Shown: positions 10,279-21,864, numbered from the stretch's first letter. The stretch: 64,000 bases of DNA from Kaistia soli DSM 19436 (GCF_900129325.1 NZ_FQUP01000001.1:1654615-1718614); one strand, 5' to 3'. The notes: a model not told the origin generated them from the letters alone. Translations and numbers: made by a program.

Positions 10279-11204
10279 TGACAGACGCGACCGCGCGGGC
10301 GAGCCGCAGCAGCCGGAGCCCGAGCGACCTCAGTGTGTCGTTCGAGTTCTTCCCGCCAAAGACGGAGGCGATGGAGGAGACTTTGTGGCGCTCCATCGAA
10401 CGGCTGGCCCCGCTGGCACCGGATTTCGTCTCGGTGACCTATGGCGCCGGCGGATCGACCCGTGAGCGTACGCACGCCACCGTCGCGCGAATCCTGTCCG
10501 AGACTGGGCTGAAGCCTGCCGCGCATCTGACCTGCGTCGGCGCCACCAAGGGCGAAGTCGATGCGGTCGTCGACAGCTATGCCGAGGCTGGCGTTCGCCA
10601 CATCGTGGCGCTGCGCGGTGATCCGGTGGAGGGAATCGGCACGGCCTACCGGGCGCATCCCGGCGGCTATGACCGCGCCGCCGATCTCGTCGAGGCGATT
10701 CGCTCGCATCATCCCGAGATCGAGGTTTCCGTCTCGGCCTATGCCGAACGTCATCCGGAAAGCCCGGACTGGTCGACGGAGATCGACAATCTGAAGCGGA
10801 AGGTCGATGCGGGCGCGACCCGTGCGATCACGCAGTTCTTCTTCGACAACGATCTCTATTCGGCGTTCCTCGACCGCGTGGCAGCGGCCGGCATCTCAAT
10901 TCCGATCGTTCCTGGCATCGTGCCGGTCCTCAATTTCTCGCAGACCGCGAAATTCGCCCAGAAGGCCGGCGCCAGCGTTCCGGATTGGTTCGCCGCGCGG
11001 TTCGAGGGGCTCGAGGAAGATCAGGCGACACGCCAGCTCGTGGCGGCGGCTGTCTGCGCCGAGCAGGTGCTCGATCTGGTTGATCGCGGCGTCTCGGACT
11101 TCCATTTCTACACGATGAACCGGGCTGACCTCGTCTATGCGATCTGCCATCTGCTCGGCATGCGGCCTGTGAAGCCCGCTGCTCCCGACGCGGCGGCGGC
11201 GTGA
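10275..11204 (+). CDS. metF: 5,10-methylenetetrahydrofolate reductase
   Basis: This 309-residue FAD-dependent TIM-barrel enzyme reduces methylene-THF to 5-methyl-THF, the methyl donor for methionine synthase. [15 protein letters not shown] near the N-terminus, [23 protein letters not shown] and HIVALRGDP are the family motifs. [12 protein letters not shown] supplies the later conserved block. The ATG overlaps the stop of the SahR-like regulator, and metH genes follow after 43 bp, so the block makes and uses methyl-THF. Full length with no anomalies. Confidence 0.95.
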   Translation: MMTDATARASRSSRSPSDLSVSFEFFPPKTEAMEETLWRSIERLAPLAPDFVSVTYGAGGSTRERTHATVARILSETGLKPAAHLTCVGATKGEVDAVVDSYAEAGVRHIVALRGDPVEGIGTAYRAHPGGYDRAADLVEAIRSHHPEIEVSVSAYAERHPESPDWSTEIDNLKRKVDAGATRAITQFFFDNDLYSAFLDRVAAAGISIPIVPGIVPVLNFSQTAKFAQKAGASVPDWFAARFEGLEEDQATRQLVAAAVCAEQVLDLVDRGVSDFHFYTMNRADLVYAICHLLGMRPVKPAAPDAAAA

Positions 11205-11247
11205 CGGCATCGACGAGACAAGACCCACGCTAAGAGGACCAGGACCG

Positions 11248-12315
11248 ATGAGCCAGGCGACTGATTTCGGCAATCCGACGCTCGCTGCCGCAGCGCAGAA
11301 GCGCATTCTCGTTCTCGACGGCGCCATGGGCACCATGATCCAGCGTCTCAAGCTCACCGAGGCGGACTTCCGCGGCGAGCGTTTCAAGGACTGGCCGCGC
11401 GATCTCAAGGGCAACAACGATCTTCTGATCCTGACCCGGCCGGATGCAGTCGAAGCGATCCACAGACAGTATTTCGAGGCCGGTGCCGACATCGTCGAGA
11501 CGAACACGTTCTCGTCGACCTCGATCGCTCAGGCCGATTACGGCATGGAGTCGCTCGCCTATGAGCTCAACCTCGAAGGCGCGCGCGTCGCGCGTCGCGC
11601 GGCCGATGCCGTCGCGCGGGAAACAGGCATTCCGCGCTATGTCGCCGGTGCCATCGGCCCGACCAATCGCACTGCCTCGATCTCGCCGGATGTGAACAAT
11701 CCCGGCTACCGGGCCGTCACCTTCGACGATCTCCGCAATGCCTATGCCGAGGCGGCGCGGGGGCTGGTCGATGGCGGCGCCGACCTCATTTTGATCGAGA
11801 CGATCTTCGATACGCTGAACGCCAAGGCGGCGGTGGCCGCCGTCGAGGACGTGTTCGAAGAAAAGGGTGTCAAGCTGCCGATCATGATCTCTGGCACGAT
11901 CACAGATCTCTCCGGCCGCACGCTTTCAGGCCAGACGCCGACCGCCTTCTGGTATTCGCTGCGCCATGCAGAGCCGTTCTCGATCGGCCTCAACTGCGCG
12001 CTCGGTGCTCGTGAGATGCGGGCGCATATCGACGAGATCGGGCGTGTTGCCGATACCTTCGTCTGCGCCTATCCGAATGCCGGCCTGCCGAATGAATTCG
12101 GCGAGTATGACGAGAGCCCCGAAGCGATGGCGAAGCTGGTCGGAGAGTTCGCGCGCTCCGGCCTCGTCAATGTCGTCGGCGGCTGCTGCGGCACCACGCC
12201 CGATCATATCCGGGCGATCGCCGGTGCCGTGAAGGATGTCGCGCCGCGCGCCATTCCCGCGGTCGCGCCGCAGTTGCGCCTGTCGGGGCTCGAACCGTTC
12301 GTCAGCGCGGCCTGA
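11248..12315 (+). CDS. Methionine synthase, homocysteine-binding part (split MetH, N-terminal gene)
   Basis: This 355-residue protein corresponds to the N-terminal homocysteine/zinc domain of cobalamin-dependent methionine synthase. It opens with [14 protein letters not shown] and carries the three zinc cysteines: NCALG (Cys250) and GGCCG (Cys313, Cys314). It ends naturally after the barrel at position 355, and the next gene begins with the folate domain of MetH. Together they make one methionine synthase in two polypeptides. A clear intergenic gap of 86 bp with a new start shows this is a gene split, not a sequencing frameshift. A stand-alone betaine or S-methylmethionine methyltransferase is less likely given the neighbour. 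Confidence 0.88.
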   Translation: MSQATDFGNPTLAAAAQKRILVLDGAMGTMIQRLKLTEADFRGERFKDWPRDLKGNNDLLILTRPDAVEAIHRQYFEAGADIVETNTFSSTSIAQADYGMESLAYELNLEGARVARRAADAVARETGIPRYVAGAIGPTNRTASISPDVNNPGYRAVTFDDLRNAYAEAARGLVDGGADLILIETIFDTLNAKAAVAAVEDVFEEKGVKLPIMISGTITDLSGRTLSGQTPTAFWYSLRHAEPFSIGLNCALGAREMRAHIDEIGRVADTFVCAYPNAGLPNEFGEYDESPEAMAKLVGEFARSGLVNVVGGCCGTTPDHIRAIAGAVKDVAPRAIPAVAPQLRLSGLEPFVSAA

Positions 12316-12401
12316 GCTCCGCCGGCGGGTGTCGCGGCTCCATGAAGCGCGTATAGAATGACTGATCAAGAGATGATGGCCGCAACTTCCGGGATGATCC
12401 A

Positions 12402-15077
<2,676 letters not shown>

Positions 15078-15080
15078 ATC

Positions 15081-15776
15081 GTGTCGCCATACTTCTCGCG
15101 GGCAGGGTTCTCCCGCGGCTTTTTCGAGGGCATCGGCCTGTTGCCGGGCATGATCGCCTTCGGGATCGTCTTCGGCGTGCTGGCGGATGGCGTCGGACTT
15201 TCGATCACGGGCGCCTCCGCGATGAGCTTCTTCGTCTTCGCAGGGACAGCGCAGCTGCTGGCCCTGCATGCCTGGGGCGCGCCCGACCTGCTGGTTGCCG
15301 TCGTGGTGTCGGTCATTGCGATGAACGCGCGCTATGTGCTGTTTGGCGCGGCCATTCAGCCCTGGATGCGAGGCCTGCCGCCCTGGATCGCCTATGCCTC
15401 GCTGTTTCTGCTGGTCGATCCGAACTGGGCAGCGGCGATGCGCGAGCGCGACGCGGGCCGGCACGACATCGCCGTCTTCGTCGGCATGGGCGTCGCCTTC
15501 ATGATTGGCTGGATTGTCGGCACGGCCGCAGGCGCCGGCTTCGGTCCCCTGCTGGGTGATCCGCGCCGGCTCGGTCTCGATTTCTTCCTGCCGGCCTTCT
15601 TCCTGTCGCTTGCCTGCGGCTTCTGGAAGGGCAGGGGCGATCTTCTTCCGTTCGCTATCGGTGCCGCGGTGGCGCTCGTCTTTGAGCGCTTCGTCGGTGG
15701 CTCCTGGCATGTCCTGGCCGGCGGGCTTGCCGGCAGCCTGACGGCGGCCTTTCTGCCGCGAAAGGCTGCGACGTGA
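15081..15776 (+). CDS. azlC: AzlC family branched-chain amino acid exporter subunit
   Basis: This 231-residue inner-membrane protein belongs to the AzlC family, the large subunit of the AzlCD exporters for branched-chain amino acids and analogues. It starts with GFFEGIGLLPGMIAFGIVFGV-type helices (from residue 13), the SAMSFFVFAGTAQLLAL segment follows, and there are several further hydrophobic stretches. It begins three bases after the metH stop and its own stop overlaps the azlD start. It is therefore read with metH, and methionine or a related amino acid is a possible substrate, though this is inference. Confidence 0.85.
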   Translation: MSPYFSRAGFSRGFFEGIGLLPGMIAFGIVFGVLADGVGLSITGASAMSFFVFAGTAQLLALHAWGAPDLLVAVVVSVIAMNARYVLFGAAIQPWMRGLPPWIAYASLFLLVDPNWAAAMRERDAGRHDIAVFVGMGVAFMIGWIVGTAAGAGFGPLLGDPRRLGLDFFLPAFFLSLACGFWKGRGDLLPFAIGAAVALVFERFVGGSWHVLAGGLAGSLTAAFLPRKAAT

Positions 15777-16093
15777 GTGTCGATCCCACCACGACTTCGG
15801 GGCTGGCCGTCATCATTCTCGCGATGGCGGTGGCGGCCTATCTGACGCGGATCTCCGGCTTCTTTCTGATGCGGTTCGTAGCGGTGACGCCGCGCGTCGA
15901 GGCCTGGCTGAAGGCGCTGCCGCTCGCGATCATGGGCTCGATCCTGGCACCAATCGCTGCGCATGGCGGACCGGCCGAGTATGCGGGCTTTGCAGCGACG
16001 ATCGCGATGTTCCTATGGCGCCGGAACGATATCCTCGCCGCCTTTGCCGGCATGGCGGCTGTCGCCGTCATGCGGCTATCGTTCGGGTTCTAG
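15773..16093 (+). CDS. azlD: AzlD domain-containing protein, small exporter subunit
   Basis: This 106-residue membrane protein has three to four hydrophobic helices and the AzlD signature AAYLTRISGFFLM near the N-terminus, then VEAWLKALPLAIMGSILAP. It starts at a GTG overlapping the azlC stop (GTGA), as usual for this obligate pair. It ends the methionine block; the next gene on the right is on the opposite strand. Confidence 0.85.
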   Translation: MSVDPTTTSGLAVIILAMAVAAYLTRISGFFLMRFVAVTPRVEAWLKALPLAIMGSILAPIAAHGGPAEYAGFAATIAMFLWRRNDILAAFAGMAAVAVMRLSFGF

Positions 16094-16191
16094 CTGCGAG
16101 GACCTTCGGCGCGCATACGTCTCACCGCGCTGCTCGGCGCGTGGTCTCAGACGAGATGCTATGCGTGGGCCTTGGCTTGGCCGTTGCCCGA

Positions 16192-16275
16192 CTAAAGCGC
16201 CCCGATGACGATCGCTGCAATGAACAGGAACGCGGCGCTGAGGGCAACGAACTGGATCGGACGAGCGAGGCTCAT
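16192..16275 (-). CDS. 27-residue single-pass membrane peptide
   Basis: A short reading frame gives a 27-residue peptide that begins MSLARPIQFVALSAAF and continues as one hydrophobic helix to a TAG stop. The N-terminus is short and basic and the rest is apolar (FLFIAAIVIGAL), the profile of a small inner-membrane protein. A GGGAG ribosome site lies seven bases before the ATG. A promoter with TTGTCC and TAATCT hexamers 16 bp apart lies just upstream. I do not recognise a named family. It is convergent with azlD, whose stop is 98 bp away. Confidence 0.6.
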   Translation of the reverse strand: MSLARPIQFVALSAAFLFIAAIVIGAL

Positions 16276-16320
16276 GGACATCTCCCGGGTCTCTCTTTCC
16301 GTGTCTCCAAAACGCCATAA

Positions 16321-16348
16321 AGATTAACCGATCCCTCCGCCTGGACAA
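16321..16348 (-). promoter_or_regulatory. Sigma-70-type promoter for the 27-residue peptide gene
   Basis: Read on the minus strand, TTGTCC (16348-16343) and TAATCT (16326-16321) are separated by 16 bp. A start a few bases beyond would leave a leader of about 35-40 nt before the ATG at 16275. Confidence 0.5.
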
Positions 16349-16573
16349 GGGGTAGCTGCGGCCTCCTACGCCTTTTCGCGATGTTTTCATTCCGAAATTA
16401 ATCGAAGGGACGAAACGAATTTGCTGGAGAGGGCCATCAAGGCCCGAGGAGCCCGCCTCGATCTCGCCACGAATCGTCGCAAATCACCGCCGAAGTTTAG
16501 TGGATCCCGCAATCGTTCCTTATGAGTTGGATGCGAGACTTCGAGCCATCACGAATTGGCTTCTGAGGTGATC

Positions 16574-17539
16574 ATGTTGGAGCATTTGACGCGGCTGGCA
16601 CACGACCGCGCCCCGGCGCGGCGCGCCGAGCTCCTGGTGGCGATCATCGATCTGTACCGCGCCGCCGGCGCGCGGGCAGAGGGTTCTCTGGGCCCGCTCT
16701 TTGGGGATATTGTGCGGCAATTGCTGCCGGGGTTGCCGGGGCCGCAGCAGGCCGGCGTCGCTACGCGCCTCGCGGAACTCGCGACCCTTCCTCATGCCCT
16801 GGCGCTCGAGCTCGCAGTTTCGGGCGGTTTCATTGGCGAGGCCATGTTGCGCGGTGCCAGCGTGCTCACCGACGATGATCTCCTGGACCTTGCTGGCCGG
16901 GTTGACGAAGAGGGCCTGATGGCGATCGCGGCACGCGTGCCGCTTTCCGAGCGCATGTCGGACGCGCTTGTGGCTCTGGGTGGGGCGCGTCTCTGCCGGG
17001 CTGTCGCCGCGAACCGGTCGGCGCGATTGTCGCCGCAGTGCCTCGCCCGGATCGTTGCTTCATGCGGTGCCGGCAGCGCCGCCGATCTGCGCCCGCCAGC
17101 TGATATCGTCGCGTTTCCGGCGGTTCAGGGCGCGGAGCGTCGGCGGTTTGGCGAGCCGATGGGCGCCGTCATTCCCTGGCCCAAGGCGACGCTGCAGCGA
17201 CCGGCCACGGCAGCCTCTCCGGTTGCGGCTGCCATCGCCGCGATCGCGTCGAGCGACCGTATGCTTGAAGTCGCCATGCTGCTTGCCGCGCATGCTGGAT
17301 TGCCGCCCGACTTGGTGAGTCGCCTGATCGCGCGTCCGGACCCGTCGCTGCTGGCCGTGCTCTGCCGCGCCGCATCCGTGCCGCCTTCGACGTTTTCCGT
17401 GATTGCCCGCATCCGCGGCCGCCGCTTCGGTCATCCGCTTTCAGAGACGATGGCCGTCGAGGCAGCCTATGCCGAACTGACCGAGGCCGAAGCCCGGGCG
17501 ACGCTCGGCAGCATGAAGGCGCTGCAGAGAAAAGCGTAA
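16574..17539 (+). CDS. DUF2336 domain-containing protein
   Basis: This 321-residue, Ala-rich helical protein matches DUF2336, a family found mainly in alphaproteobacteria and without a proven role. It opens with LEHLTRLAHDRAPARRAELL and contains repeated helical hairpins (LGPLFGDIVRQLLPGL and later ISxxR-type segments). HEAT-like helical repeats are suggested but not certain. I start at ATG 16574 because GAGGTG lies just upstream; a TTG at 16556 is the alternative. There is no signal peptide or membrane segment. It is a single gene followed by a hairpin at 17564-17580. Confidence 0.75.
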   Translation: MLEHLTRLAHDRAPARRAELLVAIIDLYRAAGARAEGSLGPLFGDIVRQLLPGLPGPQQAGVATRLAELATLPHALALELAVSGGFIGEAMLRGASVLTDDDLLDLAGRVDEEGLMAIAARVPLSERMSDALVALGGARLCRAVAANRSARLSPQCLARIVASCGAGSAADLRPPADIVAFPAVQGAERRRFGEPMGAVIPWPKATLQRPATAASPVAAAIAAIASSDRMLEVAMLLAAHAGLPPDLVSRLIARPDPSLLAVLCRAASVPPSTFSVIARIRGRRFGHPLSETMAVEAAYAELTEAEARATLGSMKALQRKA

Positions 17540-17563
17540 GGCCGGATCTAGACCAGCGTTCAG

Positions 17564-17580
17564 TGCTGCCTGAGGCAGCA
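17564..17580 (+). terminator. Hairpin after the DUF2336 gene, weak terminator candidate
   Basis: TGCTGCC and GGCAGCA form a perfect 7-bp stem with a three-base loop, 25 bp after the stop. The following CCTTCTTTG is only moderately T-rich, so termination is uncertain. Confidence 0.4.
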
Positions 17581-17607
17581 GCCGGGCCTTCTTTGTTCCT
17601 CCGGCCT

Positions 17608-17636
17608 GTCATTGCCGGGTCAAGCCCGGCGATGAC
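17608..17636. repeat. Palindromic repeat element, copy 1 (CCGGG-TCAAG-CCCGG type)
   Basis: Arms GTCATTGCCGGG and CCCGGCGATGAC flank TCAAG, with one G-T pair. A related element with the same ACAAG/TCAAG loop follows 62 bp later. Elements of this shape are scattered between genes in many Hyphomicrobiales genomes. Confidence 0.65.
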
Positions 17637-17698
17637 AAGCTGATGGGCCGGCGTGCGTCGGCTCAGGAATCCGGAACGGCCGGGCAGGCGAAGACGAA

Positions 17699-17723
17699 CA
17701 TGGCCGGGACAAGCCCGGCCATG
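17699..17723. repeat. Palindromic repeat element, copy 2
   Basis: CATGGCCGGG and CCCGGCCATG are perfect 10-base arms around ACAAG. It shares the core of copy 1 and lies 31 bp before the end of the convergent BMP-protein gene. Confidence 0.65.
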
Positions 17724-17754
17724 ATGGTGAGCGCTTTTCGCGCGAAGTGGCAGA

Positions 17755-18861
17755 TCAGGTGATGGAACCGACGACGCCTTCGATCAGGTAGTCGGTGCCC
17801 CAGAGGCTCGGGTCATAGAGTTCGATCGTCGTTGGGCTGATCAGCTTGCCGGTGTTCGACTTGATCGGGCCGATGAAATAGGGCTTGCCGGCCTTGAGGT
17901 CGGCGATCGCCGCGAGGGCCGCCGCCTTGGCGGGCTCGGTCGCTCCGGGGCCGAAGGCCGTGCTCGCCACCATGTCGCGGTCATAGCCGCCATAGTTCTC
18001 GTTCGGCAGCTTTTCACCCTTGGCCAACAGGTTGGCATAGGCCGTGTAGACGGTGCCCCATTTCAGCTCGGCGCCGGTGATGAAGCCCTTCGGCGCCAGC
18101 GACGACTGGTCGGCATTGTGGCCGCAGCTCATGATGCCGCGCTTTTCGGCCGTCTCGACGATGACCTTCGGGCTGTCGACATGGCAGGCGATGATATCGC
18201 AGCCAGCATCGGCAAGCGCGTTGGCGGCCTCGGCCTCGCGCACCGGCAGCGACCATTCGCCGGTGATGATCAGCCGAACTTCGGCGTTCGGATTGACCTT
18301 GCGCACGCCCGTCGTGAAGGCATTGACGTTGCGCAGCACAAGCGCGATCGGCTTGGCGGCGATGAAGCCGATCTTGTTCGACTTGGTCGACAGGCCGGCA
18401 GCGATGCCGTTCACATAGTGCGCCTGATCGAGATAGCAGAAATAGCCGCCGAGATTCATCGGGTGCTTTTTCGGATCCCAGAGCGACGTCGGATGACGGA
18501 ACTCGACATCGGGATATTTCTTGGCGGCGGCGATCATGAAGGGATCGAAATAGCCGAACGAGGTCGGGAACAGGAGGCTCGCGCCGTCGAGTTCGATCAT
18601 CGATTCCATGGTCTTCGAGACGGCGTCGGTCTCGGGGACGTTTTCCTCCTCGACCACCGTGACGCCCGGAATGGACTTCAGCGCCTGCGCGCCGACGGCA
18701 TGGGCCTGATTCCAGCCGAAATCATCACGCGGCCCAACATAGATCAGGCCGATCGTCAGCTTGTCGGCCGCCTTGGCCCGGAAGGGCAGGGCGGAGGCGG
18801 AAAGGCCGAGCGCGCCGATGGCCGCGCCCTTGAGCAGGGTTCGTCTCGAAACTGTGGTCAT
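17755..18861 (-). CDS. BMP family ABC transporter substrate-binding protein (PnrA-like)
   Basis: This 368-residue exported protein belongs to the basic membrane protein (BMP/PnrA/Med) family of periplasmic binding proteins, usually for nucleosides or purines. The N-terminus carries a twin-arginine signal (SRRTLLKGAAIGALG) ending near ALPFRAKA. The mature part begins KLTIGLIYVGPRDDFGWNQAH. I start at the ATG at 18861, preceded by GAGGGAC. No permease or ATPase gene is adjacent, so it is an orphan binding protein here. The GntR gene 139 bp upstream on the same strand is a likely regulator. The substrate is not predictable beyond the family. Confidence 0.85.
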   Translation of the reverse strand: MTTVSRRTLLKGAAIGALGLSASALPFRAKAADKLTIGLIYVGPRDDFGWNQAHAVGAQALKSIPGVTVVEEENVPETDAVSKTMESMIELDGASLLFPTSFGYFDPFMIAAAKKYPDVEFRHPTSLWDPKKHPMNLGGYFCYLDQAHYVNGIAAGLSTKSNKIGFIAAKPIALVLRNVNAFTTGVRKVNPNAEVRLIITGEWSLPVREAEAANALADAGCDIIACHVDSPKVIVETAEKRGIMSCGHNADQSSLAPKGFITGAELKWGTVYTAYANLLAKGEKLPNENYGGYDRDMVASTAFGPGATEPAKAAALAAIADLKAGKPYFIGPIKSNTGKLISPTTIELYDPSLWGTDYLIEGVVGSIT

Positions 18862-19000
18862 GGCAGGTCCCTCTTGATCTCTCTGGCTTGGCGTCGTGGA
18901 TGGCGGTTGCCGGAAGGTCGGCCGCGCGCTTCTGCGGCGCGTCGGCTGAAGCGGTTCGGCGGATCGTTCCCGGTCCGCCGATGGGTTGAACTGCGACGCG

Positions 19001-19720
19001 TCAGACGCTCGCAATGGGGGCGAGCGGCAGATAGCGCGCCAGGATCTCGCCAATATCGGGCTCGGCCGGAGCCTCGCCACCGACGCCGCGCCGCTCGACC
19101 AGCGCGACATGATGCTCCATCGACGTCGCCGCGCGTGCCGCATCCCCGGCCGCCAGCGCCTCGATGATGGCGCGATGCTCCTCGATCGCGCATTCCGACT
19201 GATGCGGCCGGCCGAACACCGAAAGGATCAGCGAGCAGCGCGAGACCACTTCGGCCACGTAGCGGGCAAGTAGCGGATTGCCGCTCATGCCGGCGAGCTT
19301 GACGTGAAACTCGGCTGCGAGGCGTATCGTCGCCTTGCTGTCGCCGCCATGGGCCGCCTGCTGCTCCTCCGAGAGATGTGCCGCAAGGCTCGTGGCGAAA
19401 CCGTCATTCCATTTCTCGGCGACAAGCCGCGCCACCTCGCGCTCCAGGCATCGGCGCACCTCGAAAACCGAGCGCGCTTCCTCGAGGCTTGGCCGGGCCA
19501 CCGTCGCCGTCCGCTTCACCTGCATGTCCACGAGGCCATCGGCGGCCAGGCGTTGCAGGGCAGCCCGCACGATGGTGCGGCTGACGCCGAACTGCGCGCC
19601 GATGCTGTCCTCTGGCAGCTTGGTCCCCGGCGGCAGCGCCTGGTCGACAATCGCCTGCTGCAGCACGGCATAGACCCGGCCGCCGCGACCCGACGATGCT
19701 GTGCTGCCGTTGCGCTGCAC
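19001..19720 (-). CDS. GntR family regulator, FCD (FadR) subfamily
   Basis: This 239-residue regulator has an N-terminal GntR winged helix (LPPGTKLPEDSIGAQFGVSR, then RAALQRLAADGLV, about residues 28-66) and a C-terminal all-helical FCD ligand domain with FHVKLAGMSGNPLL and EEHRAIIEALAAGD. The FCD domain usually binds an organic acid, often with a metal held by the conserved Asp/His residues. It precedes the BMP binding-protein gene on the same strand, so control of that uptake protein is likely. GTATAC-centred sites lie in the AT-richer region upstream. Confidence 0.85.
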   Translation of the reverse strand: MQRNGSTASSGRGGRVYAVLQQAIVDQALPPGTKLPEDSIGAQFGVSRTIVRAALQRLAADGLVDMQVKRTATVARPSLEEARSVFEVRRCLEREVARLVAEKWNDGFATSLAAHLSEEQQAAHGGDSKATIRLAAEFHVKLAGMSGNPLLARYVAEVVSRCSLILSVFGRPHQSECAIEEHRAIIEALAAGDAARAATSMEHHVALVERRGVGGEAPAEPDIGEILARYLPLAPIASV

Positions 19721-19757
19721 TCTCGATTCTCAATCACTCATTGCGGAGCTCATTTCT

Positions 19758-19906
19758 AGTATACTGAAATTCTCTGTTCAAGTATCCGCGATGCTGAAAG
19801 AAATCTCAGTATTTGCTTGGGATTTGGGCAGATTGATTTGGTTTTCGGCAGCGAGCGATAGCTTGGATCGCCTGACTGGCGTTATCAGTCGCGCAATCAA
19901 GTATAC
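19758..19906. promoter_or_regulatory. Two GTATAC-centred sites upstream of the GntR gene
   Basis: AGTATACT (19758-19765) and CAAGTATACAAG (core 19901-19906) lie in a relatively AT-rich gap between the GntR gene and the divergent extensin-like gene. FCD-type GntR proteins bind short symmetric TNGTATACNA-like sites, so these are candidate operators. No experimental motif is known to me for this exact protein. Confidence 0.35.
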
Positions 19907-19980
19907 AAGACTGGGTGGTAGCGCCTGCGCCGATGCGTTGGTTGACCGTTCATTAAGGCGTTCGCTCGCATTGTCCTGAT

Positions 19981-20904
19981 ATGTCGAGTGGTGTTGCGTT
20001 GCGTATCGGGTCGGTGATTGCCCTCATCTCGCTTGCGGGATGCGCGCTCAACTTCTTCGACGAGCGCGAAGCCTGGCGCGACCAGACCGAGCGCGCCTGC
20101 TACCAGCAGAAGCTGGTGGTGCCGAGCTATTTCCAGGAGCCGTCGCGCGAGATCGACGGACGCGGCGCTTGCGGCATCGAGCAGCCGCTGCGCGTGAACG
20201 CATTCGAGTCGGGTGTAGTCTCCGTCGGTGGCTCCGAAGTCGTGCTTGGCTGCATGATGACCTACACGATGGAGAAATGGATCCGGAACGCCGTCCAGCC
20301 GGCGGCGCAGCAGCGCTTCGGCATGCCGGTCACCGAGATCCTGACCATGGGCACCTATTCGTGCCGCTCCCGCAACAATCGCCATGGCGACAAGCTCTCC
20401 GAGCATGCCTTCGCCAACGCCTTCGACGTCGCCGGCTTCCGCCTTGCCGACGGCCGCACGATCCGCGTCAAGAGCGACTGGCGCAACGGCGACCCGGTCT
20501 CGCAGGCCTTCCTGCGGCAGACGCTCATTTCCGCCTGTGACTATTTCACGACCGTGCTCGGGCCGGGCTCCAACCGGTTGCACGAGGACCATATCCACAT
20601 CGACCTCGCGCATCACAACGCCGCCGGGACGTCGCGCTACTGCCGGCCGAAACTCGAGATGCCACCGCCGACCTTCGACCCGAACGCGCCGATGGTCAGC
20701 CTGCCGCCCGCGCCCGGCACAGCGCCAGCGGCCTCGATGGAACAGCGCACCTTCACCTATCGCTGGGATGACCAGCTCGGAACGCCCGACGCAACCGTGA
20801 CGGGTACGGCGAATTCCGCGGCGGTGGCGCCCGCCGTCCCGGCCGACGACGGCGCGCCCGTGCGCCTGCCGCCTGCCAGCGTGCCGCTCTCCTACGCCGA
20901 GTGA
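19981..20904 (+). CDS. Extensin-like family lipoprotein
   Basis: This 307-residue envelope protein begins with a lipoprotein signal (SVIALISLAGC, lipobox cysteine near residue 21). It then carries the bacterial extensin-like C domain (about residues 60-220). Visible landmarks are ERACYQQ, the cysteine at CGIEQPL, GTYSCRSRNNR, the HAFANAFDVAGF block and HEDHIHIDLAHH. These His/Asp motifs resemble DD-carboxypeptidase-like zinc sites, so a peptidoglycan role is plausible. The last 80 residues are Pro-rich. Divergent from the GntR gene. Confidence 0.75.
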   Translation: MSSGVALRIGSVIALISLAGCALNFFDEREAWRDQTERACYQQKLVVPSYFQEPSREIDGRGACGIEQPLRVNAFESGVVSVGGSEVVLGCMMTYTMEKWIRNAVQPAAQQRFGMPVTEILTMGTYSCRSRNNRHGDKLSEHAFANAFDVAGFRLADGRTIRVKSDWRNGDPVSQAFLRQTLISACDYFTTVLGPGSNRLHEDHIHIDLAHHNAAGTSRYCRPKLEMPPPTFDPNAPMVSLPPAPGTAPAASMEQRTFTYRWDDQLGTPDATVTGTANSAAVAPAVPADDGAPVRLPPASVPLSYAE

Positions 20905-21003
20905 CGCCGGCACCTGGTCCGGCGTCCGAAATCGCTCAGTGAATGGCGTCACAGACAGTCCGTGGCGGCTCCCCTAAACGGGCGCCATCAACCACGGGGA
21001 ACC

Positions 21004-21708
21004 ATGATGAACGCCATCAGCAAGATCTATGTCGATGAGAGCCGCTACAACCTGTACACGATGCCGCATAAGGCGCTGCGCTATGCGCAGATGCAGATCT
21101 CGATCCGGCTCGGAGCGATCGACGGCGAGGATGACGCGGCCGTACGCGCGCTTGTCGGCGACATGCGCGCCCTGATCGGCGCCGGCCGCGGCCATCTGCA
21201 TCACGAGAACGCCCACATCCACGAGGTCATCGAGGCGCATCGGGCCGGTGCGACGGACCAGCTCGCCGACGATCATGAGCATCACGAGCGCGATTTCGAC
21301 GAGCTCGAGGCGATGCTGGACGCGATCGAGGCGGCTCCGGCGGCGAGCCGCCCCGCGCTGCTGCGCGCGCTCTATCTCCGCTACTCGCTGTTCATCGCGG
21401 CTGACCTTCAGCACATGGTGGAGGAGGAGACCGAGACGCTTGCGTTGCTGCACACCCTCTTTGGCGATGATGAACTCAGGGCGATCGAGCAGCGGATCGT
21501 CGCGTCGATCGATGCGGACACCATGATGGGCTTCCTGCGGCTGATGATGCCGTCGATGAACCATGGCGAGCGGATGGAAATGCTCAGCGGCATGCGCGCC
21601 GGCATGCCGGCCGCCATCTTCTCGGCGGTGTTCGATGGCGTGGTGCGGCCGTCGCTCGGCGAGGCCGAGTTCCGCCGCCTCGCCGCCGATCTCCGCCTCG
21701 CGGCCTAG
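21004..21708 (+). CDS. Hemerythrin-like domain protein
   Basis: This 234-residue soluble helical protein looks like a hemerythrin/HHE-type di-iron protein. Histidine/acid clusters occur in the expected helices: HHENAHIHEVIEAH, then HEHHERDFDELE, then HMVEEETETL. Such proteins bind oxygen or NO, or act in iron or redox sensing. The C-terminal 80 residues (MMGFLRLMMPSMNHGERMEM-type, positions about 175-195) form an extra helical region. I start at ATG 21004 after GGGGAACC. No neighbour suggests a partner. Confidence 0.65.
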   Translation: MMNAISKIYVDESRYNLYTMPHKALRYAQMQISIRLGAIDGEDDAAVRALVGDMRALIGAGRGHLHHENAHIHEVIEAHRAGATDQLADDHEHHERDFDELEAMLDAIEAAPAASRPALLRALYLRYSLFIAADLQHMVEEETETLALLHTLFGDDELRAIEQRIVASIDADTMMGFLRLMMPSMNHGERMEMLSGMRAGMPAAIFSAVFDGVVRPSLGEAEFRRLAADLRLAA

Positions 21709-21796
21709 GGTCCCTACGCGTGACCTCAACTTGTGTTGTGTCTTCGGGGGCGATCGGCTGCGCGACGCGTTATGGGGGCAGAGGACGGTTCGCCAT

Positions 21797-21821
21797 GTGG
21801 TAGAGCACGATGCCCTACCAC
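21797..21821. other. Hairpin in the gap before the zinc-type dehydrogenase gene
   Basis: GTGGTAG and CTACCAC make a perfect 7-bp stem with an 11-base loop in the 156-bp gap. No T-run follows. It could be a transcript end or part of the leader of the next gene. Confidence 0.3.
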
Positions 21822-21864
21822 GGCCCTCTCTCCGGACCGTGCCGAGATGCAAGCGGAGATCGCC

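Noticed and set aside
12316-12401. Gap before the second metH gene considered for a cobalamin or SAM riboswitch
   Set aside because: At 86 bp it is too short for a cobalamin riboswitch, and no B12-box or SAM-riboswitch motif is visible.
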